Below are positions 8,139 through 17,363 of a stretch of 64,000 bases of DNA, piece by piece (the first letter of the stretch is position 1; each line of letters starts with the position of its first letter). Both the position numbers and the translations under genes were made by a program. The stretch is from the NCBI RefSeq assembly GCF_903166585.1, contig NZ_CAESCM010000011.1, positions 142,204 to 206,203 on the forward strand, given 5' to 3'. The DNA is from Pedobacter ghigonis. Lineage in GTDB: Bacteria; Bacteroidota; Bacteroidia; Sphingobacteriales; Sphingobacteriaceae. The notes beneath the pieces are model-generated. The model searched no databases. It was given only the letters and a program-made list of their open reading frames with translations, and was not told the origin of the DNA.

Positions 8139-10619
8139 TTAGTATGGATCAACATCTATCTGTGTAAAAACACCTTTAAACTCTTTGGTTGCATTAAATT
8201 CGGTTAATGTTTCGCGCAGGGCATCTTTAACCTTCTGAATAGCGGTGTGCTTATCGGCTTTGATTATAATCTGTTTGATGTAGAGATTACGCACCCGTGT
8301 AACCAATGGCTGCTCGGGACCTAAAACCCGTTTACCAAATTTCGCTTTAAGGATGTTGGCCAGGGTTAATGCAGCATGATCGAGCACATGCGAATCTTTG
8401 TGTTTAATGTACAGGAATATCATGCGCGAAAAAGGCGGGTATAAAAACTTTTCACGTTCTACAATTTCATCGTTGTACATCCCTTCGTAATCGTTGTTTA
8501 CCACCTGCTTAATAATGCGGTTTTCGGCATCGTAAGTCTGGATGCATACATTTCCCTGATCTGCCCTGCGCCCTGCCCTGCCGGCAACCTGCGCCAGCAA
8601 TTGGAAACTACGCTCGTAAGCACGAAAATCGGGATAACCTAAAAGTGTATCGGCATTAATTACCCCGATTAAACTCAGGTTATCAAAATCCAATCCCTTG
8701 GCCACCATTTGGGTACCAATCAGAATGTCAGTTTTCTTTTCCTGGAAATCATTTAAAATCTGCTGAAGGCCGTTTTTAGTCCGGGTACTGTCCATATCCA
8801 AACGGGCAATGGTAATCTCCGGATACAGCAGCCTCAACTCTTCTTCAATACGCTCGGTACCGAAGCCTTTTTGCTCAACATGTACCGAACCACAAGCCGG
8901 ACAAATGTTAACACTACTTTGCTGATAACCACAATAATGGCAATGTAACTTACCGCTGCTTTTGTGATAGGTTAAACTTACATCGCAGTTTACACATTTC
9001 GGTGTATAACCACAGGTAGCGCAAATGAGAATGGTTGCGTAACCCCGCCTGTTTTGAAACAACACAATCTGTTCTTTCTTCGAAAGTGCCAGATCAATAT
9101 CTTTAATCAGCACACTCGAAAAATAAGAACTCATCGTCTTTTTCTTGGTTTCGTCAGAAATGCTTACTACTTGCTGGTTTGGCAGCTGCACTCCACCAAA
9201 ACGTTCTTTCATTTCTACCAAACCATACTTACCCTGTAGGGCATTGTAATAACTTTCAAGCGATGGTGTAGCTGAGCCCAATACCACTTTAGCCTGGTGC
9301 AGATAGCCTAAATAAATAGCCGCATCTCTCGCCTGATACCGGGGTGCCGGATCATATTGCTTATAAGATGGTTCGTGTTCCTCATCTACAACAATTAATT
9401 TAAGGTGCTGAAAAGGCAAAAACACCGCTGAACGCGCACCTAAAATTACTTTATAGGCACCCGTCCTTACTTTATTCCAGATTTCGACACGCTCGTTGTT
9501 ATTAAATTTGGAATGGTAAACCCCTATCGAATTGCCAAAATAGCGCTTTATCCGTTCTACAATTTGTGTGGTTAAAGCAATTTCGGGCAGGAGAAATAAA
9601 ACCTGTCCATCAGTATGCTGAATAATTTCTTCGATTAGCTTGATGTACACCTGCGTTTTACCCGATGCGGTAACACCATGCAGTAACACCACTTCTTTTT
9701 CTTCAAAATGATGGTTAATCTTCGCTAAAGCCTGCTGCTGACCTTCATTCAGCTCAAAATTAACATTAAATGCTTCATCGTGGGCTGCCAACCGGCTAAC
9801 CGGTCGCTTCATCACCACAAAAATATCTTTATCGGTAAGTGCCTTAAATGCCGCAGGTCCGCAATTACTTTCTTCTAAAAGCTGTTCTTTAGAAACAGGT
9901 AAATTCGATTTCTGCAATTTAAGGTAGGCCAGTAAAGCATCCAGCTGCTTTGGTGCCCTATCTAAAATACCGAAAAGCTGCTTCAGGTTTTCTTCGTCGC
10001 TGTAAAAATCGTTCAGCATTACGAACGATTTAAGCAACGGTTTATATTTCTGCACCACTTCTTCTGCCACCAGTACCAGCATTTTATCTAACAACTGGTT
10101 AATTATCGGGTAAACCGTTTTTTGTCCAAGCAGCTTAGAAACATCGTTAACCGTTAATTTCTCCTGCTTTTTGAGGGCAGCGATAATTACTTCTTCTTTA
10201 TCTGTAAGTGTAGTTTCTTCGTCGTAATCATCGCGGAGGATGAGAATGGTTTCACTGGCCAGCTTTAAACTTGCAGGCAGGGCTGCCGCCATTACATCGC
10301 CTTCATTACACATGTAATAATTGGTCATCCAGGTCCAGAACTTAAGCTGGGTGGACGTAATTACAGGTTCGTTATCAATTACATCAATAATATATTTCGC
10401 TTCGTAAACGGTAGGTGGAACGGTGGTAATACCACTAATTAAAGCGGTGTATATGCGGTGCTTACCAAACTGAACAACTACACGTTTCCCGATGGCAATC
10501 TGCTCATTAAGATCAAAAGGTACACGATAAGTATAGTTTTTTGCCAGAGATAAGGGCAAAATAACTTCAACAAAAAGTGTTTCTCTTTCTGTAAATATAT
10601 CGTTTTCGTAAGTATTCAT
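8139..10619 (-). CDS. priA: Primosomal protein N' (replication restart helicase)
   Basis: The 3'-5' superfamily 2 helicase that reloads the replisome at stalled forks, 826 residues. Order of parts: N-terminal 3'-OH-binding domain (about 14-110), winged-helix region, helicase lobe 1 with Walker A GVTASGKT (315-322) and the DEEH box (about 416-419), a zinc-binding insert with paired cysteines (CATCGYTPKCVNC and later CHYCGY, CPAC), helicase lobe 2 ending in VAGRAGR, and the C-terminal domain. Its ATG overlaps the stop of the DUF423 gene by one base (TAATG), so the two form an operon. Confidence 0.97.
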   Translation of the reverse strand: MNTYENDIFTERETLFVEVILPLSLAKNYTYRVPFDLNEQIAIGKRVVVQFGKHRIYTALISGITTVPPTVYEAKYIIDVIDNEPVITSTQLKFWTWMTNYYMCNEGDVMAAALPASLKLASETILILRDDYDEETTLTDKEEVIIAALKKQEKLTVNDVSKLLGQKTVYPIINQLLDKMLVLVAEEVVQKYKPLLKSFVMLNDFYSDEENLKQLFGILDRAPKQLDALLAYLKLQKSNLPVSKEQLLEESNCGPAAFKALTDKDIFVVMKRPVSRLAAHDEAFNVNFELNEGQQQALAKINHHFEEKEVVLLHGVTASGKTQVYIKLIEEIIQHTDGQVLFLLPEIALTTQIVERIKRYFGNSIGVYHSKFNNNERVEIWNKVRTGAYKVILGARSAVFLPFQHLKLIVVDEEHEPSYKQYDPAPRYQARDAAIYLGYLHQAKVVLGSATPSLESYYNALQGKYGLVEMKERFGGVQLPNQQVVSISDETKKKTMSSYFSSVLIKDIDLALSKKEQIVLFQNRRGYATILICATCGYTPKCVNCDVSLTYHKSSGKLHCHYCGYQQSSVNICPACGSVHVEQKGFGTERIEEELRLLYPEITIARLDMDSTRTKNGLQQILNDFQEKKTDILIGTQMVAKGLDFDNLSLIGVINADTLLGYPDFRAYERSFQLLAQVAGRAGRRADQGNVCIQTYDAENRIIKQVVNNDYEGMYNDEIVEREKFLYPPFSRMIFLYIKHKDSHVLDHAALTLANILKAKFGKRVLGPEQPLVTRVRNLYIKQIIIKADKHTAIQKVKDALRETLTEFNATKEFKGVFTQIDVDPY

Positions 10620-11005
10620 TATTTATCTTTAAATGCCGCAAAAAAGAGCATTATCCATCCCAGCACGAATAAAAGTCCGCCAATTGGTGTTAATGGGCCA
10701 ATAAATGCCGTAAACCCTAAGTGCGATATACTACGGGTAGCCAACAGGTATAAAGAACCCGAAAAAAGCACAATACCAAAAGTAAAGCAGAAGTAAGCAA
10801 TGTTAATTAGCTTATTGCGGTAACGCGCAAAGGTAGACAGATAAAGCAATGCGAAAGTGTGGTAAAACTGGTAATCAACCCCTTTCTGCCAGATTTCAAG
10901 CGAAGGTGCATCTATCAAAGCTTTTAAACCATGAGCGCCAAATGCACCCAGCAGAACAGCAACAACACCAAAAAAAGAAGCAGTAAGGATTATTCGTTTA
11001 TTCAT
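10619..11005 (-). CDS. DUF423 small membrane protein
   Basis: An inner-membrane protein of 128 residues and four predicted helices, belonging to the DUF423 (YwdK/YgdD-like) family. Family hallmarks are GAFGAHGLK (about 21-29) and YQFYHTFALLYLS (about 46-58). The function is unknown in all members. It is the first gene of a two-gene unit with priA, overlapping it by one base; this may matter only for expression. The 90 bases before it are divergent with the next gene. Confidence 0.9.
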   Translation of the reverse strand: MNKRIILTASFFGVVAVLLGAFGAHGLKALIDAPSLEIWQKGVDYQFYHTFALLYLSTFARYRNKLINIAYFCFTFGIVLFSGSLYLLATRSISHLGFTAFIGPLTPIGGLLFVLGWIMLFFAAFKDK

Positions 11006-11095
11006 AGTTCTTTGCTATAAGCAATCGCTAAATTAATAATTTGACAAAGAACTTCTCACTAATCAATGTAATAAATTAAATTTGTTGCACAGCAG

Positions 11096-12664
11096 ATGAA
11101 AAAGATCGTAATTCTAACAAGCGCATTATTTTTAGGTGTAGCCCTGATGGCCTACCTCTATTTTTCGAGATTGGGAATTGAAAACAATGCAAAAGATTTA
11201 GCCCTGCAATCAGCAACCAATAATGCGGCCCTAATATTTTCATTTCAGAACGACAAGGGTTTTTACAACATTATGGAAGGCCAGCAGTTGATTCAACAGG
11301 TTTTAGGCCAGGACAAAATAAACCTGCTTAACCAGTTAAAAAAGAGCATTATCGACGATAACGTACTCAACAAATACATTAAAGATCAACAGGTTTACAT
11401 TAGCGTATTGCCCGACACCAACAAAACCTTAAATTTCCTGATAACGCTCCAGATTTCGCCTGAAAACGATATTAAAAAGTTTTACGATCAGTTAAAATCA
11501 AAAAAGGCAATCAGCCAAAATTCAAAAGATATTTACGACATTAAGCTAAACGATAGCCTTGCCGTTTTTATGGGAGTACAAAGCCAGGTAATAACGGTAT
11601 CAACTTCGTTAAAGCTGATTAAAGATGCAAGTATTCGCCTTACCGAAAATCCTTTTACTGAATTTATTAAAGAGAACAACCACCAGATTAAAAATGTGCT
11701 TGCACATGTTTACATTAACTTTAACCAGGCACCATTATTGCTTAAAAGCATTATAGCGGGCAATATTAACGGGGAAATTGCTGTATTTGATAAACAAAAC
11801 AGTTATGCCATCCTCAATTACAATTTCAGTAAAGAGAAAATCCTGTTTAACGGGAATACGCAATTAAAGGATCCTGACAACTACCTTAAACTATTCGAAA
11901 ACACACCTGCACAAAATACAGCAATACAAAATATTTTACCTGATAATACAGCTAATTACGTACTGTATGCTTTTGATGATTACAGCAAATGGCTGGGCAA
12001 ATTGAATACCTGGCAACAGCAGAACAAAACAGCCGAACAAGCCAATACGGTGATCAAAAAGATTAAAGATCAGTATAGAGTGGATCTAAATACTGTTTTT
12101 CCGGCTTATACTAAAAATCAGTTTGTAACTTTTCAACTCAGCACCACCGAAAAACTAGGTGCAATTGCCTTAAACAATGGCGAAAAAGTAAGGCAGCTGC
12201 TACTGGATGTGAGCGCTGATTACAACGAAGACATTAAGCTTTTTAAATCGCCGGATATTTTGTTCAGCTATTTCGGCGAGCCTTTTAAAAAATTCGGCAG
12301 GCCTTATTATACCATTATTGATAACAATTTAATTGTAGCCAACAACGCCAGCACCATTCAGGTATTTTTGAACAATTACAAAAACGACCGGCTATTAATA
12401 CAAACCCCACAGTATTTAGATGCAGTAAACCAGATTTCGAATACTTCGAACGTGAGTTACTATATCAACACCAAAAATTCGGCAGCTATTTTCAGGGATA
12501 ACATTCAGCAACCTTTTTACAAACATTTAAGGGCTGATAGCGGTTTAAAAAGTTTCGATACCTTTTGCTACCAGATGAGTGCTGACCGCGATAAATTTAT
12601 TACCAACTTACTATTAAACAAATATTTAAAACCAGAAATACCAGATTCACTAAGCAACCGTTAA
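11096..12664 (+). CDS. Membrane-anchored exported protein of unknown function
   Basis: Not recognised beyond a general likeness to DUF3352-type bacterial proteins. It has 522 residues with an N-terminal hydrophobic segment (about 4-23, ILTSALFLGVALMAYLYF) that lacks a clear cleavage site, so it is probably an anchor with a large periplasmic domain. The rest alternates strands and helices without cysteines or catalytic motifs. A perfect -7 match (TAAATTTG) ends 12 bases before the ATG. The next gene, a DUF5723 outer-membrane-type protein, starts 31 bases downstream on the same strand, which suggests a shared envelope role. Confidence 0.8.
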   Translation: MKKIVILTSALFLGVALMAYLYFSRLGIENNAKDLALQSATNNAALIFSFQNDKGFYNIMEGQQLIQQVLGQDKINLLNQLKKSIIDDNVLNKYIKDQQVYISVLPDTNKTLNFLITLQISPENDIKKFYDQLKSKKAISQNSKDIYDIKLNDSLAVFMGVQSQVITVSTSLKLIKDASIRLTENPFTEFIKENNHQIKNVLAHVYINFNQAPLLLKSIIAGNINGEIAVFDKQNSYAILNYNFSKEKILFNGNTQLKDPDNYLKLFENTPAQNTAIQNILPDNTANYVLYAFDDYSKWLGKLNTWQQQNKTAEQANTVIKKIKDQYRVDLNTVFPAYTKNQFVTFQLSTTEKLGAIALNNGEKVRQLLLDVSADYNEDIKLFKSPDILFSYFGEPFKKFGRPYYTIIDNNLIVANNASTIQVFLNNYKNDRLLIQTPQYLDAVNQISNTSNVSYYINTKNSAAIFRDNIQQPFYKHLRADSGLKSFDTFCYQMSADRDKFITNLLLNKYLKPEIPDSLSNR

Positions 12665-12695
12665 TAAAAAGAACCGTCCCCAAGAACTAATTTAC

Positions 12696-14104
12696 ATGAA
12701 GAAACTTTTACTTACGTTACTGGCAGTAGCCGGCTTCGGGGTAGCAAATGCACAGCAATACGCGCTTTTTGGCACAAAGACCATGTTCGATGCATTCGAA
12801 AACCCATCTCAAAAATCGTTTACTTTAGATTCGTCGCGAAAATTTTCTTCTAACTTCTTTCTGCCCTATTTTGGTACAAATGCCATTAACAAAGGAAGCT
12901 CTAAGTTTACGATCCGCAGATTAACACAAGAGGGCACCTGGGATACCGAAGGCTTACCATTGGGTACAGGTGAGGTTAACCACTTTTCGAAAACAGCAAT
13001 ATTTACGTTGCGGCCTTCCGTCTTTTTAAATCGTACAAATACCAGAAAGAGATGGGTTTTGCCTGGCAAATCAGATCAGATGCCCATATCGATTACACCA
13101 ACGAAACCCTGGCTATTTTCGATTCGTATGAGCGCTTTACACCGGGAAGGGAATACACCGGGATATTCGACACCAAAGGTTACCAGCAAACCTACCATCA
13201 GTTTAGCTTTACTTACCGTGAAAACTGGAATAAACGCCTTGCATTTGGTTTAAAAGCCAGTTTGCTGAGCGGCATGGCTTACAATAAACTGGATGTTAAA
13301 GACTCTTACCTCTATATCGATCCCGAAGCATCGGCCATGTTAATAGGCTTAAGGGGAACTTATTCTGCTAATTTTTCTGACTTTAATGAGGTAGATAAAA
13401 AAACTTTCTTCCCCAACTTTAAAAACCCCGGTCTGTCTTTAGGTTTCGGAACTAACTATACTACTAAAAAAGGATTGTTTTTAATGGCCAACATTAAAGA
13501 CCTTGGTTTTATCTGGTGGCGCAGTAATACGCACAGAAATACAGTAGATCAATCAAAGGTAATCGAGAATCTGGAAAACAACCAATCCAACACCAATCAG
13601 GAAATTGAAGATATATTTCTTTTATCAGAACAGAGCAAAAAGTTTTTAGCCCCTACAAATGCCAAAATTGATGTGTTTGTATCTAAACGTTACGGCTTTT
13701 ACAAACCTGCTTTAGCCGTTTCGAAGAATTTGTTTTACAAAGGTGGCGATATTGCTTTTGTAAACACTTTTATCGCCAACGATTTTTCGGCAAGTGTTAC
13801 TCCCTTATATAATTTGAACCAGGTATTTATGGTTGGTATACAAGCCAAATATCAGACACCAAACTTCGAATTATTTTTAGGCTCAGATAATTTAATTGCT
13901 ACCAGCTTTCAAACCCTTGGCACCATTAGAAACGACGCTACTGTAGGCAGCGGGCCAAATGGGGCATCGTTTTATATGGGTGTAGGCATTAAATTCGGGA
14001 ACGTAGTAAACCACCCTCAATTTAGCGATGTAATACCGGGCATTAACGATAATGAAGGCGGAAGTTTCTTTAAAAGTCTATTCTCGATATTTAAAAGAAG
14101 ATAA
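12696..14104 (+). pseudogene. DUF5723-type outer-membrane protein, frameshifted
   Basis: Two reading frames together spell one DUF5723-like protein of about 469 residues. The first frame gives a signal peptide (MKKLLLTLLAVAGFGVANA) and the early family region to about residue 97. Its later residues to 13253 are out-of-frame text. The second frame resumes at about 12986 with FENSNIYVAAFRLFKS and runs to 14104 with strand-rich, porin-like sequence. The switch falls in a run of four T at 12984-12987; a fifth T would restore a continuous gene. This may be a sequencing or assembly error or a true one-base loss. Members are predicted outer-membrane barrels, often near type IX components. Nothing else is degraded. 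Confidence 0.75.
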
Positions 14105-14108
14105 ATAA

Positions 14109-14804
14109 TTAAGGCTGAGCCTGCTGCTTCTTAGGTTGGGTAACCACAAAATCTTTAAGGTAAAAAGGTTCGAAATAGGCTACATCTTCGAAGTTTCTTT
14201 GTTGGAAAGCAGTTTCAGCTAATGCCGACATGTAAGCAGCTGTGTTGAAATTAGCAGCATCGAAGTGTGCATTTTCGTGGGTTAAAACATCGGCGCATTT
14301 AGCTGCTCCATCGCCCAGGAAAGTAATTTGCTGCGTTGCAAGCAAATCAGCAAAACTGGTTTCGTCTATAATTTTGGCTTCGGTTGGTAAAAGAACATTC
14401 AGACTGGTATCAAAAACCGAGGTATAAACTTCCATGCGTCGCGCATCGATCATCGGACCAATTAACCCCGTATAATCAGGATTCTCCGACTCAAAGCCAG
14501 CAGCCATCATTTTTAGCGTTTCGATGGCGATTAAAGGCTTATCCAAAGCATAACATAAACCCTTGGCAGTAGAAACGCCAATTCGCAAGCCTGTGTAAGA
14601 ACCAGGGCCTTTACTTACCGCAATGGCATCGAGCTCGCTATAGTTTAAGCCGGCATTTTTTAACACTTCATCAATAAACAGGGTGAGCCTACTCGCATGC
14701 AAATTTTGCCCGGTTTCTTCTTTTACCGAAACTGTTTTCCCATCAACCGATAAAGCAACTGAACAAACCGCTGTAGCTGTTTCTATTTGAAGTATTTTAG
14801 CCAT
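14109..14804 (-). CDS. tsaB: tRNA threonylcarbamoyladenosine biosynthesis protein TsaB
   Basis: The inactive-homologue partner of TsaD that, with TsaE, forms the complex making t6A at position 37 of ANN-decoding tRNAs. It has 231 residues. The ASKHA-fold start MAKILQIETATAVCSVAL and the family signature SKGPGSYTGLRIGVSTAKGL (about 66-85) are clear. It is convergent with the DUF5723 gene, four bases apart. A repeat-rich 547-bp gap lies upstream. Essential in most bacteria, so it is expected to be intact, and it is. Confidence 0.95.
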   Translation of the reverse strand: MAKILQIETATAVCSVALSVDGKTVSVKEETGQNLHASRLTLFIDEVLKNAGLNYSELDAIAVSKGPGSYTGLRIGVSTAKGLCYALDKPLIAIETLKMMAAGFESENPDYTGLIGPMIDARRMEVYTSVFDTSLNVLLPTEAKIIDETSFADLLATQQITFLGDGAAKCADVLTHENAHFDAANFNTAAYMSALAETAFQQRNFEDVAYFEPFYLKDFVVTQPKKQQAQP

Positions 14805-15351
14805 GGTGCAAAGATATTAAAAAATGGAAAATGGAAGAGGTAATATAGAAGATGGACCGGGGTAGTTTTCAGTTTGCAGTTGACAATTGCTACCCTACTT
14901 ACCTTATCATCGTTAGATATTTGTCATCCTGAATGCAATGAAGGATCTTTAAATTAAAAACAAACTAAGTAGATTTCTCCGTTCGGTTGCACTTCAGTCG
15001 AAATGACGATTAAGATTGGAATGGAATCAATCAAAGATCGACTAACCAAGCCCCAGGTTTCAGTTGGCAATTAGCAGTTGATTAACCCGTTTAAACAATT
15101 AACCAGTTAAACTAATTTGAATTTGATGGAAAATGGAAGAGGTAATATGGAAGATGTATTGGGCTAGTTCACAGTTTTCAGTTGGCAGTCGATTAACCAG
15201 TTTAAACAATTAACCAGTTAAACTATCTTCAATTGGATTTAAGGCTATTAACCATCAACTATGAACCATCAACAAACCGCTTTTCAATGAATCACGCTAC
15301 CTACAAATGAACCAATGACAAATGAACCAATGACCAGTGAACAAATGAACC
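14805..15351. repeat. Intergenic region packed with dispersed repeats
   Basis: No gene seen. It holds two copies of a GGAAAATGGAAGAGGTAATA module (near 14822 and 15126). There are three CAGTT-rich segments of the kind CAGTTGGCAGT; two of them run into TTTAAACAATTAACCAGTT, near 15090 and 15196. There is a degenerate member of the GTCAT...ATGAC palindromic family at 14923-15009, and short tandem text near 15300-15350 repeating AAATGAACCAATGAC. Similar CAGTTTTCAG text follows rpoN at 22641-22720. Confidence 0.8.
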
Positions 15352-15582
15352 CTAAGGAACCGGATCGTGCCCATGTTTACCCCAGGGATGACATCGGCCA
15401 ATGCGCTTAAGCGCCATCCATCCACCTTTAAAGGGCCCGTGTTTTTTAATGGCTTCTACCCCATACTGCGAACAGGTTGGCGTAAACCTGCAATTTGCAC
15501 CCAGCATTGGCGAAATGGCATATTGGTATACTTTTATCAAACCTAAAAAGAACCAGCCAAACAGTTTATTGATGAACTTCAT
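15352..15582 (-). CDS. yidD: Membrane protein insertion efficiency factor YidD
   Basis: A short 76-residue protein that aids YidC-dependent membrane insertion. It shows the family pattern: amphipathic N-terminus (LFGWFFLGLIKVYQYAISP), conserved cysteines and the CRFTPTCSQYGVEAI segment, and a C-terminal RIGRCHPWGKHGHDPVP. The start overlaps the end of rnpA by 17 bases, so it is third in the rpmH-rnpA-yidD operon, an arrangement found across bacteria. In many genomes yidC follows directly; here a repeat-rich gap and tsaB follow instead. Confidence 0.95.
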   Translation of the reverse strand: MKFINKLFGWFFLGLIKVYQYAISPMLGANCRFTPTCSQYGVEAIKKHGPFKGGWMALKRIGRCHPWGKHGHDPVP

Positions 15583-15964
15583 TGGGTTGAATTAAGTTTT
15601 GGAATCGCTTAAATGTGGCAATGAGTTTCTTCTCGATGAAAGCAAATGCGTATTTATCTTTCCCTACAAATTGAATGGAAAGCAATAACAGCCCTTTATC
15701 GGTTGGCAATGGCAGGTATAATTGATTTTGTTTATTGAGGCGGTAAGCTTCGCGAATGCGGCGTTTAAGCAGGTTGCGATCTACTGCACGCTTGTATCTT
15801 TTTTTGGGAACATTAATCACCACCTGTGCGGGCACATCAGCTGGCTGATCGATAAAAAGATAGGAAACCCGAAAAGGGTATAATAAAAAAGAAGAACCGT
15901 TTTTAAACAACAGGTCTAAATGTTTCCTGCTGCATAACCGTTCTTCTTTTCTGAATGTGTACAT
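15566..15964 (-). CDS. rnpA: Ribonuclease P protein component
   Basis: The protein subunit of RNase P, which matures tRNA 5' ends. It has 132 residues and is basic. The N-terminal FRKEERLCSRKHLDLLF and the RNR-type signature VPKKRYKRAVDRNLLKRRIRE (about 75-95) that binds the RNA subunit are both present. It lies 66 bases after rpmH and overlaps yidD by 17 bases. This is the conserved order for the three genes. Confidence 0.96.
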   Translation of the reverse strand: MYTFRKEERLCSRKHLDLLFKNGSSFLLYPFRVSYLFIDQPADVPAQVVINVPKKRYKRAVDRNLLKRRIREAYRLNKQNQLYLPLPTDKGLLLLSIQFVGKDKYAFAFIEKKLIATFKRFQNLIQPNEVHQ

Positions 15965-16030
15965 ATATTTTGATTGATAACTGCAGATTTTGATCTGCCA
16001 ATTCCGGTTTTACGGAAAAGCAATCAAAAA

Positions 16031-16189
16031 TTATGCTTTATGCTTGCGTTCGTCAGAAACTGTTAATCTTTTTCTTCCTTTAGCACGACGTGATGCTAAT
16101 ACTCGTCTGCCGTTAGCTGTTGCCATTCTTTCGCGGAAGCCGTGTTTGTTTCTTCTCTTTCTTTGCGAAGGTTGGTATGTTCTTTTCAT
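16031..16189 (-). CDS. rpmH: 50S ribosomal protein L34
   Basis: A 52-residue basic protein of the large ribosomal subunit. It starts MKRTYQPSQRKRRNKHGF, continues RERMATANGRRVLASRRAKG and ends RKRLTVSDERKHKA, a full-length L34. It is the first gene of the rpmH-rnpA-yidD operon. A near-consensus promoter lies 35-65 bases before the ATG. Confidence 0.97.
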   Translation of the reverse strand: MKRTYQPSQRKRRNKHGFRERMATANGRRVLASRRAKGRKRLTVSDERKHKA

Positions 16190-16223
16190 GACTGTATATT
16201 ATCTATTGTAAAATTAAGAGGTG

Positions 16224-16254
16224 CAAATATAAAGCGATTTCTCTATAAATGCAA
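16224..16254 (-). promoter_or_regulatory. Predicted rpmH promoter
   Basis: Read on the minus strand, TTG is followed after 20 bases by TATATTTG, a perfect match to the Bacteroidota -33/-7 promoter (TTG and TAnnTTTG). It would start transcription about 30 bases before rpmH, giving a short leader for the rpmH-rnpA-yidD operon. Confidence 0.65.
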
Positions 16255-16353
16255 GAGTGATTAATTATTATTTTTTCTATTTAGTTGCAAATGTAATAAT
16301 TCTTTTGAAAAATGAACAGTATAGCTCCTTATAATGATAAGAAGAGCATTGAA

Positions 16354-16605
16354 TTAGTTTTGGCTTTTTAAAATCTTTCTTTTAAAAATTAGAAGAATCA
16401 ATACCAATAAAGCAGATATTCCCAAAAAAGACTTCATCTGAACAATAGATTGGCATAGGTCGTTTCCCGTTATCCTAGAAATACAATCACCGCCCCCTTC
16501 CGTTTCGTATTTTAAACTTACCATGGTATTTAAAATACCGAATGGAAAAAGAAAGAGCCCAAAAATAGCCGCGCACAAAAGGATACGGTAGTATATTTTA
16601 TTCAC
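16354..16605 (-). CDS. Small two-helix membrane protein
   Basis: Not recognised. It has 83 residues and two hydrophobic segments (about 8-28 and 60-76) separated by a loop with two cysteines (GGGDCISRITGNDLCQS) that may form a disulfide outside the membrane. It ends in a basic tail (FKRKILKSQN). The start is GTG. It lies 23 bases downstream of the LytTR regulator gene in the same direction, so it is probably the last gene of that operon, but this could be chance. A modest-confidence gene call. Confidence 0.55.
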   Translation of the reverse strand: MNKIYYRILLCAAIFGLFLFPFGILNTMVSLKYETEGGGDCISRITGNDLCQSIVQMKSFLGISALLVLILLIFKRKILKSQN

Positions 16606-16628
16606 TATTTGACCTTTTAATTAATCCT

Positions 16629-17363
16629 TTACAAGCCCAATGCTGCCTTCAGTTTCACATAGCCCGTTTTGCTTACCGGAAGCCAAATATCTGATTTTAA
16701 CAGCACCACATAGCTGTCTTTCTCTTTAAGTTCTATTTTGGTTACCTGCGCAAGGTTAATGATATATGAGCGGTGTATTCTGATAAACTGGCTTGCATCG
16801 AGTGTCTGCTCAAAATAAGCCATGGTTTTATTCTTGTAGTAAACTCCTTCAATGGTACTCAGTTTAACATAGTCATCGTCAGCCTCAAGGTAGTTAATGT
16901 CGGCAACCGGAATAATTTTAATTACCCCATCTTTTTTAACCACTACCCTATTGTTTTGTGCCGGACTTAAGGCTGCTGCATCTAAAACGGCTTCAGTATT
17001 TTCGCTTTGGTTTAATTTGGCCGGTATTTTTTTCACAGCCGCATCAAAGCGCATTTTATCGATTGGTTTAAGCAGATAATCTACAGCATTAACTTCAAAG
17101 GCTTTAATGGCATATTCATCAAAAGCAGTGGTAAAAATCACGGCAGGTTTGTCTTCAACCAGCTCCAGCATTTCGAAGCCACTAATTTTCGGCATCTGAA
17201 TATCCAAAAAAATAAGGTCGGGTTTGTGCTGGGTAATCGCTTTTAATCCTTCGAAACCATCTCCACATTCGGCAACAATCTCTATTTCTGCATGATCGGA
17301 AAGGTAGAATTTTACAATATCTCTAGCTAAAGGTTCATCATCAATTAGTATTGTTCTGATCAT
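16629..17363 (-). CDS. LytTR-family response regulator
   Basis: A two-component response regulator of 244 residues. The receiver domain (about 1-120) has the acidic pair DDE (9-11), phospho-acceptor Asp in DLIFLDIQMP (about 54-56), a Thr in FTTAFD and Lys in LKPID. The LytTR DNA-binding domain follows (about 140-243: VVKKDGVIKIIPVADINYLE ... FIRIHRSYIINL). It overlaps the kinase gene by 23 bases and pairs with it. Targets are unknown; the upstream LiaF-like and DUF4288 genes suggest envelope stress. Confidence 0.95.
   Translation of the reverse strand: MIRTILIDDEPLARDIVKFYLSDHAEIEIVAECGDGFEGLKAITQHKPDLIFLDIQMPKISGFEMLELVEDKPAVIFTTAFDEYAIKAFEVNAVDYLLKPIDKMRFDAAVKKIPAKLNQSENTEAVLDAAALSPAQNNRVVVKKDGVIKIIPVADINYLEADDDYVKLSTIEGVYYKNKTMAYFEQTLDASQFIRIHRSYIINLAQVTKIELKEKDSYVVLLKSDIWLPVSKTGYVKLKAALGL

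Noticed and set aside
12984..12990. Programmed -1 frameshifting in the DUF5723 gene
   Set aside because: The sequence around the TTTT run does not form the usual X XXY YYZ slippery heptamer in frame, and no stimulatory structure is evident. A missing base is simpler.
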